NCBI RefSeq assembly: GCF_040513375.1
Contig: NZ_JBEVTG010000002.1
Location: 868,001 to 932,000 of the forward strand
DNA: 64,000 nucleotides
Direction: 5' to 3'
DNA from: Flagellimonas_B algarum
GTDB lineage: Bacteria > Bacteroidota > Bacteroidia > Flavobacteriales > Flavobacteriaceae
Under the pieces are notes generated by a model, which ran no database searches, had not been told where the DNA came from, and saw nothing but the letters and a program-made list of their open reading frames with translations. Shown here piece after piece: positions 7,834 to 16,991 of the stretch; positions within the stretch are counted from its first letter, which is position 1, and every line of letters starts with the position of its first letter. The translations under genes and the position numbers were made by a program.

Positions 7834-9376
7834 CCCACCCACCTATGACGAAATAAAAGACCGGCTTTCGAAACGTCAAAAGATCGGACAGCTGTTCATG
7901 CCCGCGGTTTTCATCAATGATACCGAGACCGAAATCAAGAACATGGAGCGGCTCATCACAGAGGGCTACGTAGGCAGTCTGTGTTTCTTTCACAGTCGGG
8001 CAAGTGCGGCCACGAATTTCGAAGGCAAAAAAAAGGTCGTCCACAACGCCGAAAGCTACCAAAGACTGATCGAATTGATCGCACGCTATCAAAAAGCAGC
8101 ACCCATTCCGTTATTAATTTCCATTGATGCCGAATGGGGCCTGGCCATGCGGGTTGAAAAAACGAGGCAATACCCTTATGCCATTACCTTAGGTGCCATG
8201 CAAGACCAAGTTGATCTCGTCAAACAGGTCGGCGCCCAAATCGCATTTGACTGTAAATCGGCCGGTATCCATTGGAACCTTTCACCGGTAGTCGATATCA
8301 ACACCGATCCTGAAAACCCCGTGATCGGGTACCGTTCTTTTGGGTTCGATAAGGAGCAGGTAACCGCTTATGCCCAGGCCTATATCGAAGGGGCGAACAC
8401 CCAAGGCGTATTGAACTCCATCAAACACTTTCCAGGGCATGGCGATACGGCAACGGACTCCCATTTGGAGCTTCCGGTTATTGATAAGACCAAAGCGGCA
8501 TTGTTTGAGGAAGAACTACATCCCTTTATACAACTGATGCAGCCCGATAGCATCGATGCGGTCATGGTCGGGCATCTCGCAGTTCCAGCCTTGACCGATG
8601 GCGCTCTGGAACCTGCATCACTATCCAAAAAAATTCTGACCGATTTCCTCAGGGGGGAACTGGCTTGGGACGGAATCATCATTTCCGATGCACTGAACAT
8701 GCATGCGATTTCGAAACGATTCGAAATTCCGGGTGAACTGGAATATACCGCCTTTGAAGCCGGCAACGACCTGCTGTGTTTCGCCGATGCCGTGAATGCA
8801 GGCATCGACATGATCGACAGTCACGGGGCTTCGGAACAGATCGAACGTAGCTTCGAACGTGTGTGGCGGTTGAAACAAAAAGCGGTGACGATGCCTCTGG
8901 CAAGCCAACCAGTCCCAACGTCGACTTATCCTGACCTCATGGCACAGTTGGCCGAAGCTAGTTTGACCCAACTCAAAGGCAACTCCGAAGAAATCGCGGT
9001 GTTTCGAAAGCAAGGGTATGGTATGGTCGAAATCGGAAAACCGGTATCACGCTTTACGGCACGCTTACATCCATCGGAATCGGATAAGCGAAGCCTGTTG
9101 GTCATAACCCCCCCACAAGCCAAACCCAAACAGAACTTCGGTCTAAGCCTGACCGAATTGGAGCGCATCCGACACCTATTGGACTCCCGGGACAGCATCA
9201 TCTACCTTTTCGGAAATCCGTTCTTGTTGGATAAAATCCCTTGGAACAAAGCCCTGGCCGTGGTGGTGGTCTTCCAAGACTTTCCGGAATTCCAAGATAA
9301 TGCAGCGACCCATTTTGAAGGGGGTGTTGCTGCGCCCGGAAAACTCCCTGTCCAGTTAAAATCACTTTCACGATGA
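7805..9376 (+). CDS. nagZ: Beta-N-acetylhexosaminidase, glycoside hydrolase family 3 (NagZ type)
   Basis: Hydrolyses GlcNAc from GlcNAc-anhydroMurNAc (peptides). The 523-residue protein has the GH3 hexosaminidase signature KHFPGHGDTATDSH (residues 207-220), containing the His of the NagZ Asp-His acid/base dyad. The nucleophile Asp295 lies in SDALNMHAI. The last about 150 residues form an additional C-terminal domain, so it is longer than the roughly 340-residue NagZ of E. coli. No signal peptide is visible, consistent with cytoplasmic recycling. Starts at 7805 or 7826 are possible; both overlap or nearly touch the permease gene. Its stop overlaps the methyltransferase ATG in an ATGA. Confidence 0.92.
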   Translation: MAKKEVPMANPPTYDEIKDRLSKRQKIGQLFMPAVFINDTETEIKNMERLITEGYVGSLCFFHSRASAATNFEGKKKVVHNAESYQRLIELIARYQKAAPIPLLISIDAEWGLAMRVEKTRQYPYAITLGAMQDQVDLVKQVGAQIAFDCKSAGIHWNLSPVVDINTDPENPVIGYRSFGFDKEQVTAYAQAYIEGANTQGVLNSIKHFPGHGDTATDSHLELPVIDKTKAALFEEELHPFIQLMQPDSIDAVMVGHLAVPALTDGALEPASLSKKILTDFLRGELAWDGIIISDALNMHAISKRFEIPGELEYTAFEAGNDLLCFADAVNAGIDMIDSHGASEQIERSFERVWRLKQKAVTMPLASQPVPTSTYPDLMAQLAEASLTQLKGNSEEIAVFRKQGYGMVEIGKPVSRFTARLHPSESDKRSLLVITPPQAKPKQNFGLSLTELERIRHLLDSRDSIIYLFGNPFLLDKIPWNKALAVVVVFQDFPEFQDNAATHFEGGVAAPGKLPVQLKSLSR

Positions 9377-10041
9377 ACCATGGCATACGTTCTGCATGGT
9401 CAAAGAATGCCGCAAAGTGGAGTGCGGTCATTGATAGCAATGAAATCGAATCGCGCCGATTCACCAATGCCGCCATCCTTCTGGTCATACAGGCTTTACG
9501 CCCGCAACGGGTCGCCGATCTGGGCTGTGGTGAAGGGTGGTTGTGCCGTGCCCTACAGCAAACCGGAATCGAGGCCTATGGTTTCGATGGAACCATCGAA
9601 TTGGTAACATTGGCCAAACAAAAATCCCAAGGTCGTTTTGAACACCTGGCCTTTGAAGACATCATCTCCGGTGTTCCGATCCCGTACCACCCCTACGACC
9701 TGATCGTTTTCAACTTCGCGCTCTTTCTCAAGGATGAAGTAGCGGCCCTACTGATCCAGGTTATGGAAAATGTGCGAGACGGAGGTGCAGTGGTATTACA
9801 GACTGTCCATCCCGATTTTTTAATCGATCGTGGTCTCCCCTATCGTTCCCAATGGATTGCGGATGCTTGGGAAGGCCTGCCAGGGGATTTCGAAGATGGA
9901 CATGCCTGGTATGCGCGCACCTTGGAGGATTGGAAGACGCTGATCTCCGAGATTCCGAACAGCAAGTCGTCTGTTGAAGAAGTACACGATTCGGATGGGA
10001 AGCCACTTTCACTTATATTCATCTTAAATAAACTTCAGTGA
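9373..10041 (+). CDS. Class I SAM-dependent methyltransferase, target unknown
   Basis: A 222-residue Rossmann-fold methyltransferase. Motif I is VADLGCGEGWLCRALQ at about residues 47-62, followed by the acidic strand end YGFDGTIELV and a late VVLQTVHPDFL strand. It starts inside the nagZ stop (ATGA) and ends inside the anmK GTG start (GTGA), so it is translationally locked into the recycling operon. Its substrate is not visible from sequence: a small molecule such as a sugar, lactate or peptide derivative, or a macromolecule, are all possible. I know of no characterised muropeptide methyltransferase with this context. Confidence 0.85.
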   Translation: MNHGIRSAWSKNAAKWSAVIDSNEIESRRFTNAAILLVIQALRPQRVADLGCGEGWLCRALQQTGIEAYGFDGTIELVTLAKQKSQGRFEHLAFEDIISGVPIPYHPYDLIVFNFALFLKDEVAALLIQVMENVRDGGAVVLQTVHPDFLIDRGLPYRSQWIADAWEGLPGDFEDGHAWYARTLEDWKTLISEIPNSKSSVEEVHDSDGKPLSLIFILNKLQ

Positions 10042-11126
10042 GTACGTATCGGGTTTTAGGAATGATGTCGGGCACTTCGCTAGATGGATTGGATTTGGCG
10101 TATTGCCACTTCGAGCACGGTGACCAAGGTTGGTCGTTTGAGATCTTGGAAGCCACTACCATCCCCTATGGGACCCGCATGCTTGCGGATCTGCAAAATG
10201 CCATTCACCATTCCGAATCCAGACATGACGAATTGCACCAAGAGTATGGCCACTGGTTGGGGGAACAGGCCAAGGCCTTTTTGACTGAACATGGCCTTTC
10301 GGTGGATTTCTTAGCCAGCCACGGACACACTTCGCACCATCGCCCGGAAGCGGGCATTACCTTTCAATTGGGAGCTGGTCAAGCGTTGGCCGATGCTTCG
10401 GGCCATCGGGTCATCTGTGATTTCCGAACCCTTGACGTTCAGTTGAACGGCCAAGGTGCCCCATTGGTACCGATTGGGGACAGCCTGTTGTTCGCAGACT
10501 TTGATTTCTGTCTCAACCTTGGGGGAATCAGCAATATTTCATTCCAAAAGCATGAAAAACGGATCGCTTTCGACATCGGCATGGCGAACATGCCCTTGAA
10601 CCACATCACGGCGACCATCGGTCAAGCTTATGATGCAGGCGGAACAATGGCGCGCAGTGGTACAGTGGATACCGAATTGATGGAAGCCCTAAACGCATTG
10701 GAATATTACCGATTATCCTATCCAAAATCTACGGGATTCGAATGGTTTGAAGCTGAAATCAAGCCCCTGATCGAAAAATGCGCGGCTCCGATCCAAGACC
10801 AACTCCACACGATCATCAAACACAATTGCGTGCAAATCGCCAAGGTCGTTGCACAAGAAGCATCGTCGGGGTCGAATCGGTTGCTGGTAACCGGTGGCGG
10901 AGCTTTGAACACTTTTTTTGTCGATTGCCTGCGAGAGGCTTTACATCCCTTTTGCGAAGTTATCGTTCCGTCGAAACGCTTGATCGAATACAAAGAAGCC
11001 ATGGTATTCGGTTTTATGGGGGTGTTGAAGGAGCGGAATGCCATCAACATTTTGGCCTCGGTAACCGGGGCCGAACGCGATTCGAGTAGCGGGGTCCTAT
11101 TCAAGCCTTCGCCACATCAACCTTGA
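10038..11126 (+). CDS. anmK: Anhydro-N-acetylmuramic acid kinase
   Basis: Cleaves the 1,6-anhydro ring of anhydroMurNAc and phosphorylates it to MurNAc-6-phosphate, the MurQ substrate. The 362-residue protein opens with the AnmK phosphate-binding motif GMMSGTSLDGLD and has LNLGGISNIS at about residue 155 and VTGGGALN near residue 285, all typical of this hexokinase/actin-fold family. Translation starts at a GTG sharing bases with the preceding TGA. The gene converges on, and overlaps by 10 bases, the end of the Bcr/CflA exporter gene; no terminator separates them. Last gene of the operon. Confidence 0.95.
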   Translation: MSTYRVLGMMSGTSLDGLDLAYCHFEHGDQGWSFEILEATTIPYGTRMLADLQNAIHHSESRHDELHQEYGHWLGEQAKAFLTEHGLSVDFLASHGHTSHHRPEAGITFQLGAGQALADASGHRVICDFRTLDVQLNGQGAPLVPIGDSLLFADFDFCLNLGGISNISFQKHEKRIAFDIGMANMPLNHITATIGQAYDAGGTMARSGTVDTELMEALNALEYYRLSYPKSTGFEWFEAEIKPLIEKCAAPIQDQLHTIIKHNCVQIAKVVAQEASSGSNRLLVTGGGALNTFFVDCLREALHPFCEVIVPSKRLIEYKEAMVFGFMGVLKERNAINILASVTGAERDSSSGVLFKPSPHQP

Positions 11127-12328
11127 CCCAATATCGGCCGCTTTTTACGGACCGTGACGATCAAGGCAACCGAACACCAGCCACAAATCGCCAGCCCGAT
11201 GAACAAGGGCAAGGCGGTGTCTTCGAGATAAATGCCGATCCAAGAGGCAATGGGGACCGATATCATGGTCGAAACAAAGCCATTGATCGCGGCACCTATG
11301 CCCGCAATATGCCCGATGGGTTCCATGGCAATGGAACGGAAATTACCCCACATGAACCCCAAACAGAAAAACTGAAAGAACAGAAATGCGACCAAAACGG
11401 TTACGCTCGGGTTGGGGGCGTTCCAAAAAAGGATCACATACAATAAGGCAATGGCGCTAAAAGCCACCGTTGCCGCCATAGATAGCTTACGCATTCCGAA
11501 ACGCAACACCATGGTGCCATTGGTAAAAGTCGAAGTGCCGATCGATATCGCCAAGGCGGCGAACAGAAACGGAAAGGCTTCACGCATGCCGTATTGGTCT
11601 TCGAAAATATGTTGGGCCGAACTCAAATAGACCAAAAAGGCGCCGGTCACCAGGCCTGAGACAAATGTAAAAGCAACGGTCTCTGGGTAGCGCAACATTT
11701 CTTTGGCCCCGGCCAGAAAACTCTTTCCGGAGAATTTGATCTTATATTCAGGTTTTAACGTCTCGCGCTGTCTTTTCCAAAACCAAATCCACAGCAAGGC
11801 GGCCAAAAAAAGATGGACATAAAAGATGGTCTGCCAATTGAACTGATCTAGGATCACCTTCCCGATCGCGGGGGCGACCACGGGCACCAAAATGAAGAAG
11901 GCGGTAACGAACGACATGATCCGGGCCATATAATCCCCTTTGTACATGTCTCGAATGATCGAGATCGCGATGGTGCGATGCGATGAAAGTCCTATCCCCT
12001 GAAGGATCCGACCAATGACCATCACCTCAAGGTTTTGCGCCAGAAGACAGATGACACTGGCTAACCCGAACACCACAAATCCGGCATAAACCATAGGCTT
12101 TCGGCCATATTGATCCGAAAGCGGCCCGAAGAACAATTGACCTACCCCCAATCCTAAAAAAATCATGGTTACGAAAAGCTGGTGGTCTTTCGGGTCGGAA
12201 CTGTGGATCGTCTGTCCGATATCCGGAATGGCCGGCAATAGGGTATCGATCGCCAAGGCCACGATCGACATCAAAGAAGCCATTAAGGCAATGAATTCAA
12301 AGTTGGGCTTCGCTGCCGATTTTTCCAT
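11117..12328 (-). CDS. Bcr/CflA-type MFS multidrug exporter
   Basis: A 403-residue inner-membrane major facilitator with about twelve helices. The segment ALAIDTLLPAIPDIG after helix 1 and the motif-A region GQLFFGPLSDQYGRKPMVY are typical of the Bcr/CflA drug-resistance subfamily. The motif GRILQGIGLSS also fits. It is monocistronic; its start is only a few bases from a TACCTTTG element, so the transcript may be nearly leaderless. No link to the neighbouring recycling operon is evident beyond convergent overlap with anmK. Confidence 0.88.
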   Translation of the reverse strand: MEKSAAKPNFEFIALMASLMSIVALAIDTLLPAIPDIGQTIHSSDPKDHQLFVTMIFLGLGVGQLFFGPLSDQYGRKPMVYAGFVVFGLASVICLLAQNLEVMVIGRILQGIGLSSHRTIAISIIRDMYKGDYMARIMSFVTAFFILVPVVAPAIGKVILDQFNWQTIFYVHLFLAALLWIWFWKRQRETLKPEYKIKFSGKSFLAGAKEMLRYPETVAFTFVSGLVTGAFLVYLSSAQHIFEDQYGMREAFPFLFAALAISIGTSTFTNGTMVLRFGMRKLSMAATVAFSAIALLYVILFWNAPNPSVTVLVAFLFFQFFCLGFMWGNFRSIAMEPIGHIAGIGAAINGFVSTMISVPIASWIGIYLEDTALPLFIGLAICGWCSVALIVTVRKKRPILGQG

Positions 12329-12332
12329 CGGA

Positions 12333-12340
12333 CAAAGGTA
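12333..12340 (-). promoter_or_regulatory. -7 element of the Bcr/CflA exporter gene
   Basis: Reverse strand TACCTTTG, an exact TAnnTTTG match, ends four bases before the ATG at 12328. If transcription begins 4-8 bases downstream, the mRNA would carry almost no 5' leader. Confidence 0.5.
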
Positions 12341-12518
12341 GGTACACCGAATGAAGGGAGGAACTTTTATGCTGATTGTTTTGCTTGGTCAAGCGTTTTT
12401 TTCGAATTGGGCATTGTTAAAGGCCCATGGGGATCCGAGGCCGTTCCAGACCCTAGGACCGGGCTTGTTTTTGAACGCCCGCCCGTTTTGATAGGTGGTA
12501 CGACTGCGTTCAAATGTG

Positions 12519-12526
12519 TACCTTTG
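12519..12526 (+). promoter_or_regulatory. -7 element of the udk operon
   Basis: TACCTTTG matches TAnnTTTG and ends 17 bases before the uridine kinase ATG at 12544. It lies downstream of an alternative in-frame ATG at 12514, which argues against that longer start. Confidence 0.5.
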
Positions 12527-12543
12527 AGGGCAAAATATCGTAC

Positions 12544-13149
12544 ATGCTCATCATAGGGATCGCGGGTGGCACCGGATGCGGAAAGACGACCGTTGTCAAT
12601 CAAATTACCGAAGAACTACCGACCAAGGAGGTCGTAGTGATTTCACAAGACTCCTATTACAATGATTTGGCCCATTTGACCAAGGAAGAACGGGGCAAAA
12701 TCAACTTCGATCACCCCAATTCCATTGATTTTGAGCTTTTGATCCAGCATATCACGGATCTTAAAGCCGGTAAAGCCGTCGAGATCCCGGTCTACTCCTT
12801 CGTCGAGGAAACGCGGATGTCCGAAACCATATTGACCGAACCCAAACGAGTGATCATCGTTGAGGGTATATTGGTATTGAGCAATGCCCAATTGAGGGAT
12901 TTGTTCGATATCAAGATCTTCGTTCATGCCGATTCGGATGAACGTTTGATCCGCAGGTTACAGCGCGACATCAAAGAACGCGGACATGATCTCGAGAAAG
13001 TGCTGCACCGCTACCAATCGGCCGTAAAACCCATGCACAATCAATTCATAGAGCCTTCAAAGGAATTCGCCGACATCATCATCCCCAACAACCATTACAA
13101 CACCGTGGCCGTCGATATGGTGCGCACGATCGTCAATGACAAACTGTAA
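12544..13149 (+). CDS. udk: Uridine kinase
   Basis: Phosphorylates uridine and cytidine in the cytoplasm (pyrimidine salvage). The P-loop GIAGGTGCGKTT stands at residues 5-16, followed by SQDSYY, FDHPNSID and a late DIKIFVHADSDERLIRRLQRD segment, all typical of udk. From 12544 the length is about 201 residues, close to the family's usual 205-215. A longer frame from 12514 would start upstream of the promoter's -7 box, so I use 12544. The FtsB-like gene follows after 5 bases. Confidence 0.95.
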   Translation: MLIIGIAGGTGCGKTTVVNQITEELPTKEVVVISQDSYYNDLAHLTKEERGKINFDHPNSIDFELLIQHITDLKAGKAVEIPVYSFVEETRMSETILTEPKRVIIVEGILVLSNAQLRDLFDIKIFVHADSDERLIRRLQRDIKERGHDLEKVLHRYQSAVKPMHNQFIEPSKEFADIIIPNNHYNTVAVDMVRTIVNDKL

Positions 13150-13154
13150 CGCCG

Positions 13155-13487
13155 ATGGGATGGTCTGATTTCAAAAAGAAAAAATGGGTCAAGGTATTCG
13201 CCAATACCTATGTGTTGGTACTTACCATTTTTGTGGTTTGGATGGCCTTTTTCGATACCAATTCCCTGTTGATCCACAACGAGCTCCAAAACGAAATCAA
13301 CAAGTTGGAACAGCAAAAGGAATTTTTGAAAAAGGAAATCCAAAAGGATAAAGCCGCACTGGAAAAATTATCAAGTCCCGAAGCCTTGGAAAAATACGCC
13401 CGCGAGCGTTATTACATGAAAAAAGACAACGAAGAGGTGTTTTTGATCGAATACGAAGACAGCATTCCACCTAAAAAGGACGAGTAA
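13155..13487 (+). CDS. FtsB/DivIC-like septum formation initiator protein
   Basis: A 110-residue bitopic membrane protein. A short basic cytoplasmic N-terminus is followed by one transmembrane helix (about residues 14-34). A periplasmic coiled coil (about residues 40-72) with heptads such as ELQNEINKLEQQKEFLKKEI comes next. The segment LEKYARERYYMKKDNEEVFLIE is the typical DivIC/FtsB tail motif. Members scaffold the FtsL-FtsQ division complex. It lies between udk and the mutase genes, 4 bases before mutA. Confidence 0.88.
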   Translation: MGWSDFKKKKWVKVFANTYVLVLTIFVVWMAFFDTNSLLIHNELQNEINKLEQQKEFLKKEIQKDKAALEKLSSPEALEKYARERYYMKKDNEEVFLIEYEDSIPPKKDE

Positions 13488-13491
13488 ACGT

Positions 13492-14880
13492 ATGGGAAAG
13501 CAGTTATTTTCAGAATTCGATGCCGTTTCGGCCAAGCAATGGAAACAGCAGATCCAAATGGATTTGAAAGGAGCCGATTACAACGATACCTTGGTTTGGG
13601 AATCTTTGGAAGGACTCCACATCAAACCCTTCTACCATGCTGAAGACCTTGCCGAACTACCGCTTTTTTCCACAGGTCGGATCGCCTGGAAGATCGGCCA
13701 ACGGATTGTGGTCGAAGACCCCCTAAAAGCGAATACCCGAGCCCTTGATGCCCTAGCCAGGGGGGCGCAAAGCCTGTTTTTTAGCATCCCGCGAATCGAA
13801 CTTGCCGTCGGCAGCTTATTCGATGGAATCAATCTCACCAAAATACCGGTCCATCTTGAATTTGGTTTCCTTGATGCATCAGCCATCACCGGATTACTGG
13901 GTTCCTTACCGGCGAACTCCCTCGTATGCCTGCATATCGACTTGATCGGAAACTTGAATCGAAGTGGCAATTGGTACCATGACATGGCCCAAGACCATGC
14001 TCATTTCGATGCCATCCTGGCCCATTGTGAACGTCAGGGCATTACGCATGTTATCGGTTGCGATATGACCCAATACCAACATGCGGGGGCGAATTGCATC
14101 CAACAGCTAGCTTATGGGGTCGCCCATGCCAACGAATACCTGAACCATCTCAAGGGCCTCAATAAAACGGCAGATCCTATCAGTTTCCAAGTGGCGGTCG
14201 GAAGCAATTACTTTTTTGAGATCGCCAAACTCCGGGCCCTGCGCTGGCTATGGCAGAGCGTATCAAAGGTCCACGGTAATAGCGTACCCTGTCATATCGT
14301 AGCCCAACCATCGCTTCGCAATAAAACCCTGTACGATTACAATGTCAATATGCTGCGTACGACCAGCGAATTCATGGCGTCGGCATTCGGTGGCGCCGAT
14401 ACGATTTGTAGCCTGCGCTATGACCACTTGTATCACCACGACAACGAATTCGGTGACCGGATCGCCCGCAATCAATTGATCATCCTACAAAAAGAGAGTT
14501 TTTTAGCTAGTGCATCGACCCATAGTGACGGGGCCTATTATATCGAAACATTGACTCACCAATTGGCACAAAAAGGACTGGACCTTTTCAAGCAAATCGA
14601 ACAGGGAGGTGGTTTTCTCCAACAATTGAAAAAAGGGATGATCCAGAAAAAAATCAAAGCTTCGGCACAAAAGGAACAGCAATTGTTCGATGAGGGCAAA
14701 CTCGTATCCATCGGTACGAACAAATACCCGAACGCTTCGGATGCCATGGGGCACGACCTTGAACGAGATCCATTCATGGCATCCCGAAAAACGAAAACCA
14801 TCGTCGAACCGATCATTGCCAAACGATTGGCCGAGACCATCGAAAAGGAACGACTTGCCAATGAAACCAAAAAAACCTAA
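13492..14880 (+). CDS. mutA: Methylmalonyl-CoA mutase small subunit
   Basis: A 462-residue non-catalytic small subunit of the heterodimeric B12-dependent methylmalonyl-CoA mutase. It has the mutase TIM-barrel features, such as FQVAVGSNYFFEIAKLRALRW and a terminal segment with GGADTICSLRYDH. It stops short of a cobalamin-binding domain, as small subunits often do functionally. The catalytic B12 site is in the large subunit 3 bases downstream. The pair interconverts methylmalonyl-CoA and succinyl-CoA (propionate metabolism). Confidence 0.92.
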   Translation: MGKQLFSEFDAVSAKQWKQQIQMDLKGADYNDTLVWESLEGLHIKPFYHAEDLAELPLFSTGRIAWKIGQRIVVEDPLKANTRALDALARGAQSLFFSIPRIELAVGSLFDGINLTKIPVHLEFGFLDASAITGLLGSLPANSLVCLHIDLIGNLNRSGNWYHDMAQDHAHFDAILAHCERQGITHVIGCDMTQYQHAGANCIQQLAYGVAHANEYLNHLKGLNKTADPISFQVAVGSNYFFEIAKLRALRWLWQSVSKVHGNSVPCHIVAQPSLRNKTLYDYNVNMLRTTSEFMASAFGGADTICSLRYDHLYHHDNEFGDRIARNQLIILQKESFLASASTHSDGAYYIETLTHQLAQKGLDLFKQIEQGGGFLQQLKKGMIQKKIKASAQKEQQLFDEGKLVSIGTNKYPNASDAMGHDLERDPFMASRKTKTIVEPIIAKRLAETIEKERLANETKKT

Positions 14881-14883
14881 CCC

Positions 14884-16953
14884 ATGGCTAGACTGGACGT
14901 ACAGGATTTGCAGTTGTCGGGGACCCAAGATGGAGCCGCACGCACGCCTATGGCACATGAAGGTTTCGCTGCCGGTATCGCCCCGTTCTTAAGGGGACCG
15001 TACAGCACGATGTACGTGCGTCGACCTTGGACCATCAGGCAATATGCCGGTTTTTCGACTGCTGAGGAAAGTAACGCCTTCTACCGGCGCAATCTCGCTG
15101 CAGGACAAAAAGGGCTTTCGGTGGCCTTTGACCTGCCTACCCACCGTGGTTATGATAGCGACAATGAACGTGTCGTCGGCGATGTAGGCAAGGCGGGCGT
15201 TGCCATCGACTCAGTCGAAGACATGAAAGTCCTCTTTCAAGACATCCCTCTGGATAAGATGTCGGTATCGATGACCATGAACGGGGCCGTATTGCCTATA
15301 ATGGCTTTCTATATCGTGGCCGCCGAAGAACAAGGGGTTGCCAAGGAGTTGCTCGCTGGCACCATCCAAAACGATATTTTGAAAGAGTTCATGGTGCGGA
15401 ACACTTACATCTACCCCCCAAAACCGTCGATGCAACTCATAGCGGATATTTTTGAATACACCAGCCAGAACATGCCCAAGTTCAATAGCATCAGTATCTC
15501 GGGCTATCACATGCATGAAGCTGGCGCCCCGGCTGCCTTGGAATTGGCCTATACCTTGGCCGACGGGGTCGAATACATCCGTACTGGATTGAAGGCCGGA
15601 TTACAGGTCGATGATTTCGCCCCCCGCCTTTCTTTCTTCTGGGGCATCGGAATGGATCATTGTACGGAAATCGCCAAAATGCGGGCCGCGCGCATGCTTT
15701 GGGCGAAATTGCTACGACAGTTCGAACCGAAGAACCCGAAATCTTCCATGCTGCGGACCCATTGCCAAACCAGTGGTTGGAGCTTGACCGAGCAAGACCC
15801 GTTCAACAATGTGGCCCGAACGACCATTGAGGCCATGGCGGCGGTTTTCGGCGGCACCCAAAGCCTGCACACCAACGCTTTGGATGAAGCCATCGCCCTA
15901 CCTACCGATTTTTCGGCACGAATAGCAAGGAACACCCAGTTGTTCTTGCAAGAAGAGACCCAGATCACCAAAACGGTCGACCCTTGGGCCGGCAGTCATT
16001 TCATTGAGGACCTCACCGCCCAAATTGCGGAAGAAGCCTGGGATTTGATGGAAGAGGTCGAAAAAATCGGGGGCATGACCCGGGCGATCGAAGAAGGCAT
16101 ACCGAAACGGCGGATCGAAGAGGCCGCTGCCAAAAAACAAGCCCGTATCGATAGCGCTAGGGATACCATCGTCGGCGTGAACGAATTCGTACTGGAAGAC
16201 GAAGACGAACTACAGATCCTGGAAGTCGACAACCGCAAGGTGCGCGAGCAACAACTGGCTCGATTGACGAGCGTCAAACAAGGACGCGATGCGGCAGCAG
16301 TAAGCCGAATACTAGCGCAGCTCACCGAGTCCGCAGAACGAAAGTCAAAAGGTGAAAGTGGTGAAAATTTGCTAGCTTTAGCAGTATCGGCAGCGCGTGC
16401 CAGGGCCACCTTGGGTGAAATCAGTGATGCCCTTGAAAAGGCCTTTGGTCGCTATCGCGCGAAAGTTCAAGCAATCAGTGGCGTGTATTCCAAGGAAATC
16501 CAAAACGACGATACCTTTTTAAAAGCCAAACAAATGGCCGATGCCTTTGCACAAAGTGAAGGCAGACGCCCGAGGATCATGGTCGCCAAGATGGGCCAGG
16601 ACGGCCACGATCGAGGGGCCAAGGTGGTAGCGACGGGCTATGCCGACCTGGGCTTCGATGTCGATATCGGGCCCTTGTTCCAAACCCCGCAAGAGGTGGC
16701 CAAACAAGCCATCGAAAATGACGTACACATCTTAGGGATTTCGTCCTTGGCAGGCGGCCACAAAACGCTGGTGCCCCAGGTCATCGAGGAATTGGCGCGT
16801 TTCGGGCGCGAGGATATCATGGTCATCGTTGGCGGGGTAATCCCGAAACAAGACTACCAAAGTCTGTTCGATGCCGGGGCGATCGCCGTATTCGGACCGG
16901 GTACGAAAATCAGTGAAGCGGCCATTGAACTGTTGGAAATCCTAATGGATTAG
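14884..16953 (+). CDS. mutB: Methylmalonyl-CoA mutase large (catalytic) subunit
   Basis: A 689-residue catalytic subunit. The N-terminal TIM barrel has RPWTIRQYAGFSTAEESNAF, GLSVAFDLPTHRGYDSD and RTHCQTSGWSLTEQDP. The C-terminal cobalamin domain holds the base-off B12 motif DGHDRG (Asp573-x-His575-x-x-Gly578), then ISSLAGGH and IVGGVIP. It catalyses the radical rearrangement of (R)-methylmalonyl-CoA to succinyl-CoA. Slightly shorter than the usual roughly 710-720 residues. Last gene of the udk-ftsB-like-mutA-mutB run; no clear T-tailed terminator follows. Confidence 0.95.
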   Translation: MARLDVQDLQLSGTQDGAARTPMAHEGFAAGIAPFLRGPYSTMYVRRPWTIRQYAGFSTAEESNAFYRRNLAAGQKGLSVAFDLPTHRGYDSDNERVVGDVGKAGVAIDSVEDMKVLFQDIPLDKMSVSMTMNGAVLPIMAFYIVAAEEQGVAKELLAGTIQNDILKEFMVRNTYIYPPKPSMQLIADIFEYTSQNMPKFNSISISGYHMHEAGAPAALELAYTLADGVEYIRTGLKAGLQVDDFAPRLSFFWGIGMDHCTEIAKMRAARMLWAKLLRQFEPKNPKSSMLRTHCQTSGWSLTEQDPFNNVARTTIEAMAAVFGGTQSLHTNALDEAIALPTDFSARIARNTQLFLQEETQITKTVDPWAGSHFIEDLTAQIAEEAWDLMEEVEKIGGMTRAIEEGIPKRRIEEAAAKKQARIDSARDTIVGVNEFVLEDEDELQILEVDNRKVREQQLARLTSVKQGRDAAAVSRILAQLTESAERKSKGESGENLLALAVSAARARATLGEISDALEKAFGRYRAKVQAISGVYSKEIQNDDTFLKAKQMADAFAQSEGRRPRIMVAKMGQDGHDRGAKVVATGYADLGFDVDIGPLFQTPQEVAKQAIENDVHILGISSLAGGHKTLVPQVIEELARFGREDIMVIVGGVIPKQDYQSLFDAGAIAVFGPGTKISEAAIELLEILMD

Positions 16954-16991
16954 GGCATCCATAAAGGGATGATCAAAATTTGATTTAAACT

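Noticed and set aside
12367..12603. Small reverse-strand open frame in and after the udk promoter gap
   Set aside because: It has no recognisable domain, overlaps the clear udk start and lacks a promoter.
16954..16980. Weak hairpin CATCC-N6-GGATG after mutB
   Set aside because: Only five base pairs and no T-run follow it, so I do not call a terminator.
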